Assembly (NCBI RefSeq): GCF_009380165.1
Contig: NZ_WHUF01000006.1
Coordinates: 124,001-188,000, forward strand
From: Rugamonas rivuli
GTDB taxonomy: Bacteria > Pseudomonadota > Gammaproteobacteria > Burkholderiales > Burkholderiaceae_D
Length of the DNA: 64,000 nucleotides
Reading direction: 5' to 3'
A model generated the notes under the pieces. That model searched no databases. It worked only from the letters and a program-made list of their open reading frames with translations, and was not told where the DNA came from. A program made the position numbers and the translations under genes. This document shows positions 61,022 to 64,000 of the stretch, one piece after another (positions within the stretch are counted from its first letter, which is position 1; every line of letters begins with the position of its first letter).

Positions 61022-64000
61022 TTACATATTGCGGCGATACTGGCCGCCGACTTCGAACAGCGCCGTCGTGATCTGGCCCAGCGAGCAGACGCGCACGGCG
61101 GCCATCAGCTTTTCAAACACGTTGGCGTTGTCGATGGCGGCTTGCTGCAGTGCCGCCAGCGCTGCCGGTGCGGCATCCGCGTTACGGGCGTGGAAGTCCT
61201 CCAGGCGCGTGAGCTGCGATTGCTTCTCGTCGTCGGTGGAACGCGCCAGCTCGATGATCTGCGGCGCTTCGGTGCCGGCCTTCGGATTGCGGAAGGTGTT
61301 GACGCCGATGATGGGCAGCGTGCCGTCGTGCTTCTGGTGCTCGTACAGCATCGACTCTTCCTGGATCTTGCCGCGCTGGTAGCCGGTTTCCATCGCGCCC
61401 AGCACACCACCGCGTTCGGCGATGCGCTCGAACTCCTGCAACACCGCTTCTTCCACCAGGTCGGTCAGCTCTTCCATGATGAACGAGCCCTGGTTCGGAT
61501 TCTCGTTCTTGGCCAAGCCCCATTCGCGGTTGATGATCAGCTGGATCGCCAGCGCGCGGCGTACGGATTCGTCGGTCGGCGTGGTGATCGCTTCGTCGTA
61601 GGCGTTGGTGTGCAGCGAGTTGCAGTTGTCGTAGATCGCGATCAGCGCTTGCAGCGTGGTGCGGATGTCGTTGAAGTCGATCTCCTGCGCGTGCAGCGAG
61701 CGGCCCGAGGTCTGCACGTGGTACTTCAACTTCTGCGAACGGTCGTTGGCGCCGTACTTGTCGCGCATCGCCACCGCCCACAGGCGGCGCGCCACGCGGC
61801 CAAGCACCGTGTATTCCGGGTCCATGCCGTTCGAGAAGAAGAACGACAGGTTAGGCGCGAAGTCGTCGATGTGCATGCCGCGCGCCAGGTAGGCTTCCAC
61901 AAACGTGAAGCCGTTCGACAGCGTGAACGCCAGTTGCGAGATCGGGTTCGCGCCCGCTTCGGCGATGTGGTAGCCGGAGATCGACACCGAATAGAAGTTG
62001 CGCACTTGGTGGTGGACGAAGTATTCCTGGATGTCGCCCATCACCTTCAGCGAGAACTCGGTCGAGAAGATGCAGGTGTTCTGGCCCTGGTCTTCCTTCA
62101 GGATGTCGGCCTGCACGGTGCCGCGCACGTTTTGCAGTACCCAGTCCTTGATCTTGGCCGCTTCGTCGGCGCTAGGCTGGCGCTTGTTCTCTTCGACGAA
62201 CTTGGCAACCTGCTGGTCGATGGCGGTGTTCATGAACATCGCCAGGATGGTCGGCGCCGGGCCGTTGATGGTCATCGAGACGGAGGTGCTCGGGCTGCAC
62301 AGGTTGAAGCCGTCGTACAGCACCTTCATGTCGTCCAGCGTGGCGATCGATACGCCGGAGTTGCCGACCTTGCCGTAGATGTCCGGACGCAGCGCCGGAT
62401 CGGCGCCGTACAACGTCACGGAATCGAACGCGGTCGACAGGCGCTTGGCGTCCATGCCGGTGGAGACGAGCTTGAAGCGGCGGTTGGTGCGGAAGGCGTC
62501 GCCTTCGCCGGCGAACATGCGGGTCGGGTCTTCACCCTCGCGCTTGAAGGCGAACACGCCGGCCGTGAACGGGAAGGAGCCCGGCACGTTTTCCAGCATC
62601 AGGAAGCGCAGCACTTCGCCGTGGTCTTCATAACGCGGCAGGGCCACCTTGCGGATCTTGGTGCCGGACAGCGTGTGCTGGATCAGACGGGTGCGGATTT
62701 CCTTGTCGCGAATCTTGACCACGTAATCGTCGCCGGCATACGCGGCCTGCATGTCCGGCCACTGGGCCAGCAGCTTCTTGGCGCCGCCGTCCATTTCCGC
62801 ATCGCGTTCGGCGATCAGGTCGTCGAAGTCGGCGGTCTTGTGGGCGATGGCCAGCATGCGTTTCGATTCGGTCAGCTGCTGGCGTTCGCGCGCCAGCGTG
62901 ACCTGCTTGCGCGTGAAGCGGTGGTAGCCGCGCACGGTGTCGGCGATCTCCGCCAAGTAGCGCGCGCGTGCCGGCGGCACGATCACGTTTTTGCCGCTGG
63001 AGAAGCGCACATCCACCGGCGCCAGCTTGCCCGGCTTGGCCTTCAGGCCGAACTGCACCAGCTTCGGCACCAGGCCCTGGTACAGCGAGGTGACGCCGTC
63101 GTCGTTGAAGCGCGATGCCTGGGTGCCGTAGACCGGCATTTCTTCCGGACGCTTGCTCCACAGCTCGCGGTTGCGCTGGTACTGCTTGGCGACGTCGCGC
63201 AGCGCGTCCTGCGAACCTTTGCGGTCGAATTTGTTGATGGCGATGAAGTCGGCGAAATCGAGCATGTCGATTTTTTCCAGCTGCGAGGCGGCGCCGAATT
63301 CCGGCGTCATCACGTACATGGACACGTCGACGTGCGGCACGATGGCGGCGTCGCCCTGGCCGATGCCGGAGGTTTCGACGATCACCAGGTCGAAGCCCGC
63401 CACCTTGCAGGCGGCGATCACGTCCGGCAGCGCCTGCGAGATTTCGGAGCCGGCTTCACGCGTGGCCAGCGAGCGCATGAAGACACGCGCCTGGCCGTTC
63501 CAAGGATTGATCGCGTTCATGCGGATACGGTCGCCCAGCAGCGCGCCGCCGGATTTGCGGCGCGACGGGTCGATCGAGATGATGGCGATGTTGACGGCGT
63601 CGCCCTGGTCGAGGCGGATGCGGCGTATCAGTTCATCGGTCAGCGAGGATTTACCGGCGCCGCCGGTGCCGGTGATGCCCAGCGTCGGCACGGCCAGGCC
63701 TTCGGCGGCGGCCAGCAGTTCGGCGCGCAGGGCAGGGGAGGCTTTGTCGTTTTCCAGCGCGGTGATCAGCTGGGCCAGTGGGCGGTGGCGGGCGGCGATG
63801 TCGCCTTCCTTCAGCGGCGCCAGCGAAGTTGGCGAGTAGTTGGACAGGTCAATGTCGCACTGCTGCACCATCCACTGGATCATGCCGACGAGGCCCATGC
63901 GCTGGCCGTCTTCCGGGCTGAAGATCTTGGTGACGCCGTAGGCATGCAAGTCGGCGATTTCGTCGGGGACGATGACGCCGCCGCCGCCGCCGAATACCTT
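61022..64000 (-). CDS. icmF: IcmF, fused isobutyryl-CoA mutase with G-protein chaperone (N-terminus off the right edge)
   Basis: IcmF rearranges isobutyryl-CoA to n-butyryl-CoA with adenosylcobalamin. It fuses a B12-binding domain, a MeaI-type GTPase and a mutase barrel. The 992 visible residues begin with the end of the B12 domain (VFGGGGGVIVPDEI), followed by the GTPase Walker A GTGGAGKSS and the barrel motifs MTINGPAPT and SGYHIAEAGANPISQ. No stop precedes the right edge on the minus strand, and the first start codon is outside the window. The TTG at 63949 is internal, not a true start. Confidence 0.9.
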   Translation of the reverse strand, partial: KVFGGGGGVIVPDEIADLHAYGVTKIFSPEDGQRMGLVGMIQWMVQQCDIDLSNYSPTSLAPLKEGDIAARHRPLAQLITALENDKASPALRAELLAAAEGLAVPTLGITGTGGAGKSSLTDELIRRIRLDQGDAVNIAIISIDPSRRKSGGALLGDRIRMNAINPWNGQARVFMRSLATREAGSEISQALPDVIAACKVAGFDLVIVETSGIGQGDAAIVPHVDVSMYVMTPEFGAASQLEKIDMLDFADFIAINKFDRKGSQDALRDVAKQYQRNRELWSKRPEEMPVYGTQASRFNDDGVTSLYQGLVPKLVQFGLKAKPGKLAPVDVRFSSGKNVIVPPARARYLAEIADTVRGYHRFTRKQVTLARERQQLTESKRMLAIAHKTADFDDLIAERDAEMDGGAKKLLAQWPDMQAAYAGDDYVVKIRDKEIRTRLIQHTLSGTKIRKVALPRYEDHGEVLRFLMLENVPGSFPFTAGVFAFKREGEDPTRMFAGEGDAFRTNRRFKLVSTGMDAKRLSTAFDSVTLYGADPALRPDIYGKVGNSGVSIATLDDMKVLYDGFNLCSPSTSVSMTINGPAPTILAMFMNTAIDQQVAKFVEENKRQPSADEAAKIKDWVLQNVRGTVQADILKEDQGQNTCIFSTEFSLKVMGDIQEYFVHHQVRNFYSVSISGYHIAEAGANPISQLAFTLSNGFTFVEAYLARGMHIDDFAPNLSFFFSNGMDPEYTVLGRVARRLWAVAMRDKYGANDRSQKLKYHVQTSGRSLHAQEIDFNDIRTTLQALIAIYDNCNSLHTNAYDEAITTPTDESVRRALAIQLIINREWGLAKNENPNQGSFIMEELTDLVEEAVLQEFERIAERGGVLGAMETGYQRGKIQEESMLYEHQKHDGTLPIIGVNTFRNPKAGTEAPQIIELARSTDDEKQSQLTRLEDFHARNADAAPAALAALQQAAIDNANVFEKLMAAVRVCSLGQITTALFEVGGQYRRNM

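Noticed and set aside
63949..63949. Taking the TTG at 63949 as the icmF start
   Set aside because: The frame continues upstream to the window edge with the glycine-rich end of the B12-binding domain, so the real start is outside.

Overview
The window is GC-rich and densely coded, with short intergenic gaps and many 1 to 4 base start/stop overlaps. No rRNA, tRNA, CRISPR array, transposase, integrase or phage gene was seen. The mix of genes (a soxCDYZAX-B thiosulfate oxidation operon, a PEP-CTERM protein, TonB receptors paired with glycoside hydrolases, several chemoreceptors and a fused isobutyryl-CoA mutase) suggests a free-living beta-proteobacterium, most likely an Oxalobacteraceae of the Massilia/Duganella/Janthinobacterium group. 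That placement is inference, since no marker gene is present.

Layout. 1-4721 (minus): Sox operon soxC-D-Y-Z-A-X plus the first six codons of soxB at the window edge. 4842-6374: chemoreceptor. 6733-10954: three-gene cell-envelope unit (secreted SGNH hydrolase, anchored protein, enlarged Lnt-like acyltransferase). 10970-12154: lone PD-(D/E)XK-like nuclease in AT-richer DNA. 12309-16373: arylamine N-acetyltransferase, PEP-CTERM protein, then a binding protein/porin/PstS-like trio lacking a permease. 16378-20745 (minus): single-chain molybdenum hydroxylase. 21028-26718: beta-glucan locus (GH30, GH5, TonB receptor), whose two transcription units each carry a LacI-type operator. 26844-32996: signalling operon of a triple-receiver hybrid kinase, CheR, CheB and a receiver-kinase. 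33007-35054: EF-hand protein and S10 peptidase. 35124-41726: nucleoside uptake genes (Bmp binding protein, Tsx-like channel, GntR regulator, ABC ATPase, two permeases) with repeated TTGTATACGA-like sites. 41888-43510: Aer-like PAS chemoreceptor behind a perfect FNR-type box. 43559-50135: small units including a two-DTG aspartic protease with a ferredoxin, AraC/AhpD-like pair, MoaD-like/BNR-propeller pair and TetR/metallo-hydrolase pair. 50271-59365: second glycan locus (TonB receptor, LacI, GH65 phosphorylase, beta-phosphoglucomutase, MFS transporter, LacI). 59340-60272: RidA-family gene diverging from soxR over a textbook SoxR promoter. 61022-64000 (minus): icmF, running off the right edge.

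How the genes fit together. The two glycan loci look complementary. The 21-27 kb locus would cut beta-glucan (possibly fungal wall) outside the inner membrane and import the products by TonB. The 50-59 kb locus would import an alpha-glucoside, split it with phosphate in the cytoplasm and feed beta-glucose-1-phosphate to glycolysis through beta-phosphoglucomutase. The nucleoside system spans outer membrane, periplasm and inner membrane. The least explained units are the Lnt-like operon, the MoaD/BNR pair, the permease-less periplasmic trio and the divergent molybdenum hydroxylase. The best regulatory signals are the SoxR promoter at 59795-59825, the FNR box at 41754-41767, the paired LacI operators and the TetR palindrome at 48684-48698.
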